DNA from: Melioribacter sp.
GTDB taxonomy: Bacteria; Bacteroidota; Ignavibacteria; Ignavibacteriales; Melioribacteraceae
DNA: 64,000 bases
NCBI GenBank assembly: GCA_026417975.1
Contig: JAOACD010000003.1
Span: 62,001-126,000, forward strand
Direction of reading: 5' to 3'
This document shows positions 9,754 through 20,667 of the stretch, piece by piece (the first letter of the stretch is position 1; every line of letters starts with the position of its first letter). Under the pieces are notes generated by a model. That model did no database searches, was not told the DNA's origin, and was given only the letters and a program-made list of their open reading frames with translations. The position numbers and the translations under genes are program-made.

Positions 9754-11034
9754 ATGAAAAAAATTGTAATCTTTGGACCCGGGCCACAATTTAAAGGTGG
9801 AATAGCTAATTATACATCATCACTTGGTAAAGCTTTGTCTAAATTAGGGGCCGAAGTTTATGTTGTATCTTGGATTCAGCAATATCCAGCTATTATACCT
9901 CGTGATTTTATAGACCGTTCAAGTCAAAAAAATTTTTTGGAAGGGGCTCCGGTAAAAGTTTATTATGTAACTAACTATAATAATCCTGTTAGTTGGATAA
10001 AAACTGTTAATCTTATTAAAGATTTGAAGCCAGATATTGTTGTATTTCAATGGGCAATTTCAATCCAAGGATTGCCAATGGGTTATATTGCCAAAAAATT
10101 AAAGAAAGAATGCAATTGTGAATTAATATTTGACTTACATGTAGTTGCTCAAAAAGAAAGAAGCATAATTGATTCTATTTTTTTAAGATATGCACTTTCA
10201 AAGCCTCATACATTTATAGTTCATTCACTAAAAACTTTTGAAGAATTAAAAGAGGTTTTCCCTAAGCAGAGGTTCATACTTTGTGAAAATCGAAAAAGAG
10301 AAGATTACAATGCAGTTAAAGAAGCAAAACAAGTAATAAAGCTTTATCACCCAGTGTATGATATGTTTACTCCTAATATGAGTATCGATAGAGAAAAGGT
10401 TCGAAAAGAACTTGGATTAAGAAAATATGTTTTTTTGTTTTTTGGCTTTATTAGGAAGTATAAAGGTCTTCATAATGTTATACGTGCCTTTGCAAAACTA
10501 GCAAAAGAAAGAGATGATGTTTCTTTATTAATTGTTGGAGAATCTTTTTGGCAAACTTTGGATGAAAAAAAATTATCTACAAAAATTAAAAAGGCAGTTT
10601 TTAATTTCTTTAAAAGGTTATTAACTAAAGAAACCGAAGATGAAAGCAACTATCGTCCACTTGATTTAATTGATGAGCTGGGTATACGGGATAAAGTAGT
10701 GGTTGTGAATAAGTATGTTCCGAATGAAGAAGTTCATAAATATTTTCAAGTTGCAGATTGTAATGTTTTATTTTATGAAGTGGCAACTCCATCTGGAGTT
10801 GAATCTATGGCTTATAATTTTAAACTTCCCACAATTGCTACTGCAGTAGGACACTTTCCTGAAACTATTAAAGATGGTTATAATGGTTATTTAGCTGAAC
10901 CAAATAATATTGATTCAATGTATGAAACAATGAAAGCATTTCTAAATAATCCTATACCACGTGGTAGAATTGAAGAGCAAGCAAAAAAATTAAGTTGGGA
11001 GAATTATGCAAAAGCAATTATAAATGAATTATAG
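9754..11034 (+). CDS. Glycosyltransferase family 4 (group 1)
   Basis: GPGPQFKGGIANYTSSLGKALSKLG N-term; FLFFGFIRKYKGLHNVIRAFAKL; VATPSGVESMAYNFKLPTIATAVGHFPETI. Confidence 0.9.
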   Translation: MKKIVIFGPGPQFKGGIANYTSSLGKALSKLGAEVYVVSWIQQYPAIIPRDFIDRSSQKNFLEGAPVKVYYVTNYNNPVSWIKTVNLIKDLKPDIVVFQWAISIQGLPMGYIAKKLKKECNCELIFDLHVVAQKERSIIDSIFLRYALSKPHTFIVHSLKTFEELKEVFPKQRFILCENRKREDYNAVKEAKQVIKLYHPVYDMFTPNMSIDREKVRKELGLRKYVFLFFGFIRKYKGLHNVIRAFAKLAKERDDVSLLIVGESFWQTLDEKKLSTKIKKAVFNFFKRLLTKETEDESNYRPLDLIDELGIRDKVVVVNKYVPNEEVHKYFQVADCNVLFYEVATPSGVESMAYNFKLPTIATAVGHFPETIKDGYNGYLAEPNNIDSMYETMKAFLNNPIPRGRIEEQAKKLSWENYAKAIINEL

Positions 11035-11118
11035 TTTAAGAATATCAAAGTGTAAGTTTTATGAACTATTTTACATTCTTTTTTTTACGGTTATAAAAAT
11101 AAATTTTTAGGAGCTTAA

Positions 11119-13617
11119 ATGACAAAACAAAAAGCTAAAGAACAGAGTAAAGAATTTGGATTTTCATTAGAAAAATTGGTGCCAGAAAAATTTCAATCAC
11201 CAATGTTTTTGATATTAATTGTTCTTTTACTTTTTATTTTCTTCTATCCTGTGATGTTTGGAGATAAAACTACAACATCAGGAGATTTAATACAGGTTAA
11301 AAGCTTAAGGCAATATGCGTTGAAGGAAAGAGATGGAGTCTCGCTTTGGAACCCTTATATATTTTGTGGAATACCTGCAGTCGTAACTTCAATGTCCCCA
11401 CGTTATTATGATATAACAGTAATGCTATATTCTTATGCTTCGAAAATTTATTCTGCAGCATTTAAAAACTATAATGCACTTTACACTTTTAATCTTCTAA
11501 TCTTAGCTTTTACTTCTTTTTTCTTTATGAGAAGTTTTGTAGCAAATAGATTAATAAGTTTTTTAGTTGCTGTTTCAACTATTTTTAGTACAGGAATACT
11601 TGTACTTTTCTACATTGGACATACGTCAAAGCTTGTAAGCCTATCTATTTTCCCTTTCATTTTAATGATGCTTTTTAAATTTCAGAAAGAAATTAAAATT
11701 TTGGATGTTCTACTTTATGTCATAGGATTACATGTTTTAATTTTTGGTGCACATGTACAAATAGTTTTTTACTTTGGTTTAGTAGCTCTTATTTACTTTA
11801 TTTATTTTTTTACTTATTCCCTTGTTACGAAGAATAAATTTTTACAAAAGCAACTTTTCAAATCTCTTTTTATTTCGATTATTGCCGGGGTAGTTGCTAT
11901 TGCAATGTCTTATGATACATATGGTCAACTTTACGAATATAAGCCATATTCTACTAGAGGTACAAAAAGTATACTTGAATTACAAAATACTTCTCTAAAG
12001 CCTCAAACAGATTCTTATGAGTATAATACAAATTGGTCTTTCTCGCCAGGGGAAGTTCTAACTTTTATAATCCCTTCATATTATGGATTTGGTAGGTCAA
12101 CTTATAAAGGACCATTAACAAATAATCAACCGGTCGAAGTGAATACATACTTTGGGCAGATGCCCTTTGTGGATACTGCAATGTATATGGGAGTTATTAT
12201 TTTCGTGCTTGGTTTGTTTGCAATTATTACTCGATGGAAAGAGCCCTTAATAAAATTTTTAGGGATAGTGGTTGTTTTATTTATTTTTATTTCTTTTGGT
12301 AGGAATTTCCCTATCGTCTTTAATTTATTCTATTATTACTTTCCTTTATTCGATAACTTTAGAACTCCTTCAATGATTCTTCATGTTGTCCAGATTATTT
12401 TTCCTATTTTAGCTGGGTTTGGATTAATGAAAATTGTTTCTTTGAGGGATGAAAAGAATTTTAATATCCAAAAAGCAATTAAGAATCTTGCTATAATTTT
12501 TGCTGTATTATTTCTTTTCTCAGTTCTTTTTAATTCAATGATTTCTAACTGGTTCTCAGAAAGAGTAAAACATTATGCAGCTTCTTTAACTAATCAGCAA
12601 GAGGCTCAGATGTTTAATGCTTTGTCAGAATATATGACAGATATGTTTAGAAGTGATTTTCAAATTGCAATGGTATTGCTTGCACTAACTTTTGGATTAA
12701 GTTATGCTTACGTTGTTAAGAAAATTAATAAAGACTTTTTAATTAGCTTTGTAATACTGCTTGTACTTTTAGATTTGTTTAGGATTGGTAACAGAGGTGC
12801 AAGTTATGTTGAATCTTCAAGAATAGAAGAGTTATTCAGAGAACCTGAATATATTTCTGTTATAAAACAACAAAATGAGAAACAACCTTTTAGAATCCTT
12901 AATTTAAAACAAGATGGTTCATTAGGCTCGCTTCAAAATAATGCAAATTTCAATGTATATTTTCTTATGGAAGATTTTTATGGTTACTCAGCAGTAAAAC
13001 CAAGAAGTTACCAAGATATAATGGATGTTGTTTCTCCAGTAAATTTAACAATATGGAATATGCTTGGAGTAAAATATTTTATTACAGATAGACCTTATAC
13101 ACCTGAGGGTTTTGTACTTATTCATCAGTCTGCAAATAACTATGTATATAAAAATATTAATGCTTTACCTAGAGTTTATTTTGTTGATAGTGTTACAGTA
13201 AAAACACCTTTAGAAATTTTACATGCTATAAAAGATGATTCATTCAATCCCAAGAAATTAGCTTTTGTAGAGAAGAAAGATTTTAATATCGAAAAGACGG
13301 ATACAAATTCTTATTCTGAAATTGTTAGTTATAAAGATGAACAAGTAATTGTTAGAACAAGCTCTAAAAAAAATCATTTTCTGTTTTTTGGAACAACGTA
13401 TTTACCAGGTTGGAAAGCCTTTATTGATGGTACACAAACAAAAATTTATAGAACAAATCATGGGTTCCAAGGTATTGTAGTACCTGCCGGCGAACATAAA
13501 ATAGAATTTAAATATGAGCCAAAAGCATTTATAATCGGTAAAAATATTTCGTTAGTTTTAAACTTACTTTTATATGCTGGGATAATTGTTGTATTGTTAA
13601 TCCAAAAGAAAAAGTAA
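11119..13617 (+). CDS. YfhO-family multi-TM membrane protein
   Basis: 832 aa with >10 TM segments; LWNPYIFCGIPA near N-term; C-terminal YLPGWKAFIDGTQTKIYRTNHGFQGIVVPAGEHKIEFKYEPKAF is the YfhO hallmark. Confidence 0.88.
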   Translation: MTKQKAKEQSKEFGFSLEKLVPEKFQSPMFLILIVLLLFIFFYPVMFGDKTTTSGDLIQVKSLRQYALKERDGVSLWNPYIFCGIPAVVTSMSPRYYDITVMLYSYASKIYSAAFKNYNALYTFNLLILAFTSFFFMRSFVANRLISFLVAVSTIFSTGILVLFYIGHTSKLVSLSIFPFILMMLFKFQKEIKILDVLLYVIGLHVLIFGAHVQIVFYFGLVALIYFIYFFTYSLVTKNKFLQKQLFKSLFISIIAGVVAIAMSYDTYGQLYEYKPYSTRGTKSILELQNTSLKPQTDSYEYNTNWSFSPGEVLTFIIPSYYGFGRSTYKGPLTNNQPVEVNTYFGQMPFVDTAMYMGVIIFVLGLFAIITRWKEPLIKFLGIVVVLFIFISFGRNFPIVFNLFYYYFPLFDNFRTPSMILHVVQIIFPILAGFGLMKIVSLRDEKNFNIQKAIKNLAIIFAVLFLFSVLFNSMISNWFSERVKHYAASLTNQQEAQMFNALSEYMTDMFRSDFQIAMVLLALTFGLSYAYVVKKINKDFLISFVILLVLLDLFRIGNRGASYVESSRIEELFREPEYISVIKQQNEKQPFRILNLKQDGSLGSLQNNANFNVYFLMEDFYGYSAVKPRSYQDIMDVVSPVNLTIWNMLGVKYFITDRPYTPEGFVLIHQSANNYVYKNINALPRVYFVDSVTVKTPLEILHAIKDDSFNPKKLAFVEKKDFNIEKTDTNSYSEIVSYKDEQVIVRTSSKKNHFLFFGTTYLPGWKAFIDGTQTKIYRTNHGFQGIVVPAGEHKIEFKYEPKAFIIGKNISLVLNLLLYAGIIVVLLIQKKK

Positions 13618-15068
13618 TGATAGAACGCTTAAAGAATACACTAAAAGATACGTTCATTTATAGTTTAAGCAATATTGCTCCTAAAATTATTGGTGTTATT
13701 CTCCTTCCAATTTATACAGCACATTTAAATAAAACAGAATTCGGAACTTGGGATTTACTTGATGTAACAACAAATATTTTAGCCGAAATTTTTCTTTTTG
13801 GGCAGGCTGCTTCTCTAATCTTTCTTAATAACTCGTATGAATATAAAGGCAAAAAAAAATCAACTTTGTTTACTTTGTTTATCTTTTTACTTATTGCTTG
13901 TCTTTGCCTCGTAATTATTACAGAGTTTTTAATCTCGATGAATGTACTTAACGAAGAAATTATTAATTTAACCTATATACGAATTATAGTTTTAATTGTT
14001 CTTTTTAGAACCTTGAATAATTTATTTTTATCAAAATATAGAGCTGAAGAGAGAGCTATATTTTTTTCTGTGATAAACATAGTAAGACTTTTGATCATTG
14101 CTTTATTTACTATTTATTTCATAATAAAATTAAATAAAGGTATTGCAGGAATTTTTTTTGCTGCAGTTTTGGGTGAAGCAATAACCTCTTTATTTTTATT
14201 TTTAGCTTTAATTAAACAGATGAGTTTTAACTTTGATTCTGAAATTCTGAAAGTTTCTATAAAATTTGGGTTCCCATTGGTATTTGCTTCGTTAGGTATA
14301 ATGCTATTAAACTTGAGTGATAGGTATATTATAACCTACTTTTTAGGTTACGAGGCAAATGCTGTATATGGATTAGGTTATAGAGTTGCAGGTGTTTTAA
14401 ACATGTTTTTAATTATGCCTTTTAGTATGAGTTTAATGCCAATAGCGTATAAATATTACGGACAAAATGAAGATAAAAGGTTTTTTAGCAAAATAATGAC
14501 TTATTCAACTTTTATCTTCGTATGGGCTTCTGTTTTTATTTCATTATTTAGTAAAGAAATAATAAAAGTATTTGCAACAAAACCAGAATTTTATAATGCG
14601 TATTATGTAGTACCAATAATATTATTTTCTTATGTTTTTAGTGGGATGAGATTGACAGCATCTCTTGGAATGATGTTAACGAAAAACACAAAGCATATTG
14701 CAACAATTACATTGGGAGCAGCTTTATTAAATATTATACTTAATTTTATTTTAGTTCCTCATTTTGGAATAATTGCCGCAGCATTAAATACTTTTATTGC
14801 ATTTGTCGTTTTTTATTATGTAACACAAGTAATTTCTGATAAGTACTATAAAATTCCATATGAAAATAAAAAGCTGATTATTATGATATTAGTGGGAATA
14901 ATATTGTCAGTTTTAGGATATCTATTTGAGGATGTGATATTTTATCAGGTTATTAAATTGATTCTGTTTATTTCATTCCCCTTTATTTTATTCCTTTTAG
15001 GATTTTATGAAACTGGGGAAATTAATGCTTTAAAAAAGTTAAAGGATTTATTTTTCTTCAAACAATAA
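13617..15068 (+). CDS. Polysaccharide flippase (Wzx-like, MOP superfamily)
   Basis: ~12 TM; IGVILLPIYTAHLNKTEFGTWDLLDVTTN N-terminal MOP/Wzx pattern. Confidence 0.88.
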   Translation: MIERLKNTLKDTFIYSLSNIAPKIIGVILLPIYTAHLNKTEFGTWDLLDVTTNILAEIFLFGQAASLIFLNNSYEYKGKKKSTLFTLFIFLLIACLCLVIITEFLISMNVLNEEIINLTYIRIIVLIVLFRTLNNLFLSKYRAEERAIFFSVINIVRLLIIALFTIYFIIKLNKGIAGIFFAAVLGEAITSLFLFLALIKQMSFNFDSEILKVSIKFGFPLVFASLGIMLLNLSDRYIITYFLGYEANAVYGLGYRVAGVLNMFLIMPFSMSLMPIAYKYYGQNEDKRFFSKIMTYSTFIFVWASVFISLFSKEIIKVFATKPEFYNAYYVVPIILFSYVFSGMRLTASLGMMLTKNTKHIATITLGAALLNIILNFILVPHFGIIAAALNTFIAFVVFYYVTQVISDKYYKIPYENKKLIIMILVGIILSVLGYLFEDVIFYQVIKLILFISFPFILFLLGFYETGEINALKKLKDLFFFKQ

Positions 15069-15081
15069 GTCAAAAAAACAG

Positions 15082-15987
15082 ATGAGAAAAAAACCTTTTG
15101 TTTCAGTTATAGTATGTACTTATAATAGAGAAAAGTACTTACCATTAGCATTGAATTCTTTAATAAATCAAACTGTTGATAAAGACATTTATGAAGTTAT
15201 TATTGTTAATAATAATTCGACAGATAATACAGAAGCAATAGCCCAGGAGTTTATTGAAACGAATAAAGAACTGAATGTAAAATATGTAATAGAGTTCCAA
15301 AAAGGTTTGTCAGCAGCAAGAAATAGAGGTATTAAGGAATCAGATGGAGAAATTATAATTTTTATTGATGATGATGCAGAAGTTACACCTAATTATATTG
15401 AAGAAGCAATAAAATTTTTCGAAGAATACCCTAAGGTCGATGCAATGGGAGGGAAAATTATTCCTAAATATGAAGACAATCAAGAACCAAAATGGATGTC
15501 GATATTTTTATGGGGATTAGTGACTAAAAGTGATTGGGGGGACAAAATAAGAAAATACCCATATAGCAAATATCCGCCAGGCTGTAGTATGTCATTTAGA
15601 AAAAAAGTTTTTGATGAAATTGGATTATTTAACACAGATTTAACCCTTAGATGTGATGATAAGTATATTTTTAAACAAATGGATTATTTCAAAAAAAAAT
15701 ATTTATACAATCCTAATTTTGTAGTATATCATAATATTAATAAAGAAAGATTAACAAATGAATCAATTAAGAAAATATCGATGCTTGTTGGTATTGGAGA
15801 AAGATTGAGATTAACATATAGTCCATTTTATATAAAAGCATTAAAAGTGATTGAATACATATTTAAACTCGTCTCAGCATTTGTTATTTCCCTCTATTAT
15901 ATTCTCACATTAAAATTTTCTAAAGCTTTTTACTTAATTAAAAATAGATGGTATACACTATTAGGATATTTTAAGAAGGAATTATAA
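15082..15987 (+). CDS. Glycosyltransferase family 2
   Basis: FVSVIVCTYNREKYLPLALNSLINQT..EVIIVNNNSTDNT..IIIFIDDDAEV. Confidence 0.92.
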   Translation: MRKKPFVSVIVCTYNREKYLPLALNSLINQTVDKDIYEVIIVNNNSTDNTEAIAQEFIETNKELNVKYVIEFQKGLSAARNRGIKESDGEIIIFIDDDAEVTPNYIEEAIKFFEEYPKVDAMGGKIIPKYEDNQEPKWMSIFLWGLVTKSDWGDKIRKYPYSKYPPGCSMSFRKKVFDEIGLFNTDLTLRCDDKYIFKQMDYFKKKYLYNPNFVVYHNINKERLTNESIKKISMLVGIGERLRLTYSPFYIKALKVIEYIFKLVSAFVISLYYILTLKFSKAFYLIKNRWYTLLGYFKKEL

Positions 15988-16856
15988 TGAACCTCCAAAA
16001 ACTAAGTGAGTTTACTCTTCAAATCTTTCAATCTATTTTCTCTATAATAAAGATAGTCTTTTTATCAAAATATTTTACTAAGCTTAGGAATAAAAACTTA
16101 GTTAATAAAGATTGTGTTATCTTAGCAAATGGGCCATGTCTAAAAAAGGACTTGGATAATAATTATGATTTCATTATCAACCATGTAAAGTTTTGTGTGA
16201 ATTTTTTTGCATTATCAGAAGAATATGAAAAATTAAAACCGAATTATTATGTTATTGCAGCACCAGAGTTTTGGTTAAAAAAAACAACAGACTTCTTTAA
16301 AGAACAAAAAAACAAATTAATTAACTGTCTAATTTCCAAAACTAACTGGGAACTTAATCTTCTAATTCCCTTTCAAGCAAAAAATTCTTCTTTTCTTAAT
16401 GAATTAAAGAAAAACAGTAATATTAAGGTAATACATTACAATAACACTCCAATTGAGGGATTGCAGTTTATTATTAATTATTTATTTAATTTGAATTTGG
16501 GAATGCCTCGTCCACATAATGTTTTAATCCCAGCTATATTTTTAGCATTAAATATCGGTTTTAAAAAAATATATATTTTTGGTGCAGACCACTCATGGCA
16601 CGAAGAAATTAAAGTGGATGAATTAAATAAGGCAACCGTAAATCATGAACATTTTTATGATAAATCTGAAATAAGAATGCCTATGTATAAGCTTGATGGA
16701 AAGGAATATCACATTCACGATATTTTTAGAAAGCTCCATTATGCATTTAAAGGATACTTCATATTGAGAAGTTATGCAGATTTTTTGAATGCTAAAATTT
16801 ATAACGCAAGCTCAAAAAGTTATATTGATGCCTTCGAAAGAATAAAATTATCTTAA
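15987..16856 (+). CDS. GT42/DUF115 (MAF_flag10)-like protein; candidate nonulosonic-acid transferase
   Basis: CVILANGPCLKKDLD (cf. GNGPSL), late IFLALNIGFKKIYIFGADHSWHEE (cf. ALGYKEIYLSGIDFY of GT42 sialyltransferases), conserved His-rich C-terminus; gene abuts pseB. Confidence 0.6.
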   Translation: MNLQKLSEFTLQIFQSIFSIIKIVFLSKYFTKLRNKNLVNKDCVILANGPCLKKDLDNNYDFIINHVKFCVNFFALSEEYEKLKPNYYVIAAPEFWLKKTTDFFKEQKNKLINCLISKTNWELNLLIPFQAKNSSFLNELKKNSNIKVIHYNNTPIEGLQFIINYLFNLNLGMPRPHNVLIPAIFLALNIGFKKIYIFGADHSWHEEIKVDELNKATVNHEHFYDKSEIRMPMYKLDGKEYHIHDIFRKLHYAFKGYFILRSYADFLNAKIYNASSKSYIDAFERIKLS

Positions 16857-16957
16857 GAGTAAACTAATAATATTTTTTTGACTGAAAGCTATTGTTTTTT
16901 CTTTTATATTTTTTAGTTGTACTATTTACTATTTTTGTAGAAAATTCTGAATTTTAA

Positions 16958-18022
<1,065 letters not shown>

Positions 18023-19201
18023 ATGAATAAAATTTTTTATTACGGTCGCCAATCTATTTTCGATGAAGACATATCAGCTGTTTCAGATGTGTTAAAATCA
18101 GATTTTATTACTCAAGGACCAAATGCTCAAAAGTTCGAAAACGAATTATCTAATTTTTTTGGTTCTAAGTATGCAACTGTGGTTGCAAATGGCACGGCTG
18201 GTTTACACTTAATTGCTTTAGCTTTAGGATGGAAAGAAGGTGATATTGTTATTACTTCTCCTATTACCTTTTTAGCAAGTGCAAATTGCGCAATCTATGC
18301 CGGTGCAAATGTTGACTTTGTAGATATTAATGAAAAAAGTTATACAATCGATCCAAATAAACTTGAAGATAAAGTTAAAACATATTTGTCAAAAAATAAA
18401 AAAATTAAAGCTGTTGTTGCAGTAGATTATGCAGGGCACCCATGTGACTGGAAGGCATTGAATAGTCTAAAGAATAAGTATGATTTCCAATTAGTAAATG
18501 ACTTTTGCCATGCCTTAGGTGCAGAATATGATAATGATATTCAGTACGCAGTAAAATATGCAGATGCAGTAAACCTAAGTTTTCACCCTGTTAAGCATAT
18601 TACTACGGGAGAAGGTGGAGCTATTCTTACAAATGATGAATTTCTTGATAAAAAAGTTAAAATATTGAGAACTCATGGAATGACTAAAGATGAATCGATT
18701 CTAGAAAAAAATGATGGCCCATGGTACTACGAAATGCATGAACCTGGTTTTAATTATCGTATAACAGATTTTCAATGTGCATTAGGTATAAGTCAACTAA
18801 AAAAGCTAAATAAATTTCTTGAACAAAGGAGATTTATAGCTAGTTTCTACAATAGATGTTTTAAAGATGACAAAAGATTTATAATCCCTCATGTTGCTGA
18901 TAATGTTAAACATGCTTACCACATTTACCCACTTCAAATTAAATTTGATGAATTACAAATCGATAAGAAAGAATTTTATTATAGGTTAAAAGAGAAAGGC
19001 GTTGTCTTTCAAGTACATTATATCCCTGTTCATCTCCAACCATTTTATAGAAAAAAATTTGGTTTTAAGGAGGGAGATTTTCCAAATGCAGAATTATTTT
19101 ATAAAAGAGAAATATCTATTCCAATTTATCCTTCTTTATTAGAAGAAGATTTATTTTATATTTCTGATGCAATTAAGTCAACCCTCGATAAAATGCAATG
19201 A
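18023..19201 (+). CDS. pseC: UDP-4-amino-4,6-dideoxy-N-acetyl-beta-L-altrosamine transaminase
   Basis: DegT/DnrJ family; ITQGPNAQKFENELSNFFGSKYATVVANGTAGLHL; NLSFHPVKHITTGEGGAILTN (PLP-Lys). Confidence 0.94.
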   Translation: MNKIFYYGRQSIFDEDISAVSDVLKSDFITQGPNAQKFENELSNFFGSKYATVVANGTAGLHLIALALGWKEGDIVITSPITFLASANCAIYAGANVDFVDINEKSYTIDPNKLEDKVKTYLSKNKKIKAVVAVDYAGHPCDWKALNSLKNKYDFQLVNDFCHALGAEYDNDIQYAVKYADAVNLSFHPVKHITTGEGGAILTNDEFLDKKVKILRTHGMTKDESILEKNDGPWYYEMHEPGFNYRITDFQCALGISQLKKLNKFLEQRRFIASFYNRCFKDDKRFIIPHVADNVKHAYHIYPLQIKFDELQIDKKEFYYRLKEKGVVFQVHYIPVHLQPFYRKKFGFKEGDFPNAELFYKREISIPIYPSLLEEDLFYISDAIKSTLDKMQ

Positions 19202-20667
19202 AAGTTTCAATTGTTACAGAAGGATTTGAAAATACTGGATACGGTCATATAACTCGATGTGTATCTCTTTATCAGGCATTTGAAGAAAAAAAAATTATCC
19301 CTACCATTTTTGTTAATGGAGATGAAAAATCAAAATTGTTTTTAGAAAACACAAATTATGAACTGTTAAACTGGCTTAGTCACCCTGCTCAACTAATTAA
19401 AAAAATTATAAATAGTGATATAGTAATAATCGATTCTTATAATGCAAGCAAAGAGTTTTATGAAAATGTATCAAAGTTTACAAAAATATTGTTAATGATT
19501 GATGATTATATGAGAATTGACTACCCGCCGGGAATAATTTTAAATGGAACTATTAACGCAGAAAATTTTTCATATCCTGAAAAACCAAATACTTATTATC
19601 TTCTTGGAACTAAATTTATTCCAATAAGAAAAGCTTTCTGGAATATTACACCTAGAAAATATCGAAGCAAAATCGAAACTATTTTAATTACTTTTGGAGG
19701 ACAGGATATAAGAAATTTAACTTTTCCAGTCTTGAATGCAGTTTCTGATTATAATTCTCAGTTTAAAATTAATGTTATCTTTGGTAACAAAGACATAGTG
19801 AAATTAAATGAATTAAAAAATAAATATCCAAAATCAGAATTTTACTTTTCGATAAATGATGAAGAAATGAAAAATCTTATGCTTGAAAGCGACTTAGCAA
19901 TAACTGCAGCAGGACAAACTTTGTATGAATTGGCAGCAACAGCAACACCAACTATTGCTATTGCTGTTGCAGATAATCAAAAGTATAATATAAACGAATG
20001 GCATAAAGCTGGTTTTTTACTTGAACCGATTTTTTATAATGATGTCAATCTTATAAAGAAAATTATTGACCATATTAAAAAAATGGAATCAATACGTGTA
20101 AGAAAGAAACTTGGTAATAATGGTAAAGCAAAGGTTGATGGTAAAGGAAGTCAAACTGTAGTTGATTATTTAATCGAAAAATATTGTACTGAAACAGGAT
20201 TTTATTTGAGAAAAGCAGTAATTGAAGATTTCAAAAAAGTGTACGAGCTTTCTAATGATCCTACAGTACGAGAACAATCTATTAACAAAAACTATATTTC
20301 TTGGGAAGAACATTTAACATGGTTCCAAAATAAAATAAATGACAAAAATTATTTGTTTCTACTTGCTTTTGATAAGGACGATAATTTCATTGGTCAAATA
20401 AGATTTCAAATAGAAAATAGCTCGGCAACTGTAAGTATAAGTATAACCAAGGAATTTAGGGGTAAAGGACTATCGAAGAAAATCATTAAAGCTGGTTGTG
20501 CAAGATTATTTAATGAACATAGTATTAAAGTAATTAATGCATATATACTTCCAGTAAATCAAGCATCGATCAATGGATTTAAATCTGCAGGATTTATTTA
20601 TTCTAATGATGAAATGATTAATAACGAAAAATATTTGAGATTTATTTTAGAAAGAGAACAAAAATGA
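19198..20667 (+). CDS. PseG-PseH fusion: UDP-sugar hydrolase (N-term) + GNAT N-acetyltransferase (C-term)
   Basis: N-term TEGFENTGYGHITRCVSLYQAFEEK, ITAAGQTLYELAATATPTI (PseG/GT-B); C-term FYLRKAVIEDFKKVYELSNDPTVREQSIN..ITKEFRGKGLSKKIIKAGCARLF (GNAT). ATGA overlaps with both neighbours. Confidence 0.9.
   Translation: MKVSIVTEGFENTGYGHITRCVSLYQAFEEKKIIPTIFVNGDEKSKLFLENTNYELLNWLSHPAQLIKKIINSDIVIIDSYNASKEFYENVSKFTKILLMIDDYMRIDYPPGIILNGTINAENFSYPEKPNTYYLLGTKFIPIRKAFWNITPRKYRSKIETILITFGGQDIRNLTFPVLNAVSDYNSQFKINVIFGNKDIVKLNELKNKYPKSEFYFSINDEEMKNLMLESDLAITAAGQTLYELAATATPTIAIAVADNQKYNINEWHKAGFLLEPIFYNDVNLIKKIIDHIKKMESIRVRKKLGNNGKAKVDGKGSQTVVDYLIEKYCTETGFYLRKAVIEDFKKVYELSNDPTVREQSINKNYISWEEHLTWFQNKINDKNYLFLLAFDKDDNFIGQIRFQIENSSATVSISITKEFRGKGLSKKIIKAGCARLFNEHSIKVINAYILPVNQASINGFKSAGFIYSNDEMINNEKYLRFILEREQK

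Noticed and set aside
13851-15700. A9 homopolymers in wzx (13851-13859) and GT2 (~15691-15699) as phase-variation tracts
   Set aside because: Equally long A tracts occur in other genes such as the Lon-like protease (~35484) in this AT-rich genome; they encode Lys runs and no off-phase variant is seen.
9670-16447. Shared 18-mer taatacattacaataaca at ~9669 and ~16430
   Set aside because: About one such AT-rich match is expected by chance in a 64 kb AT-rich sequence; one copy is intergenic and the other coding.
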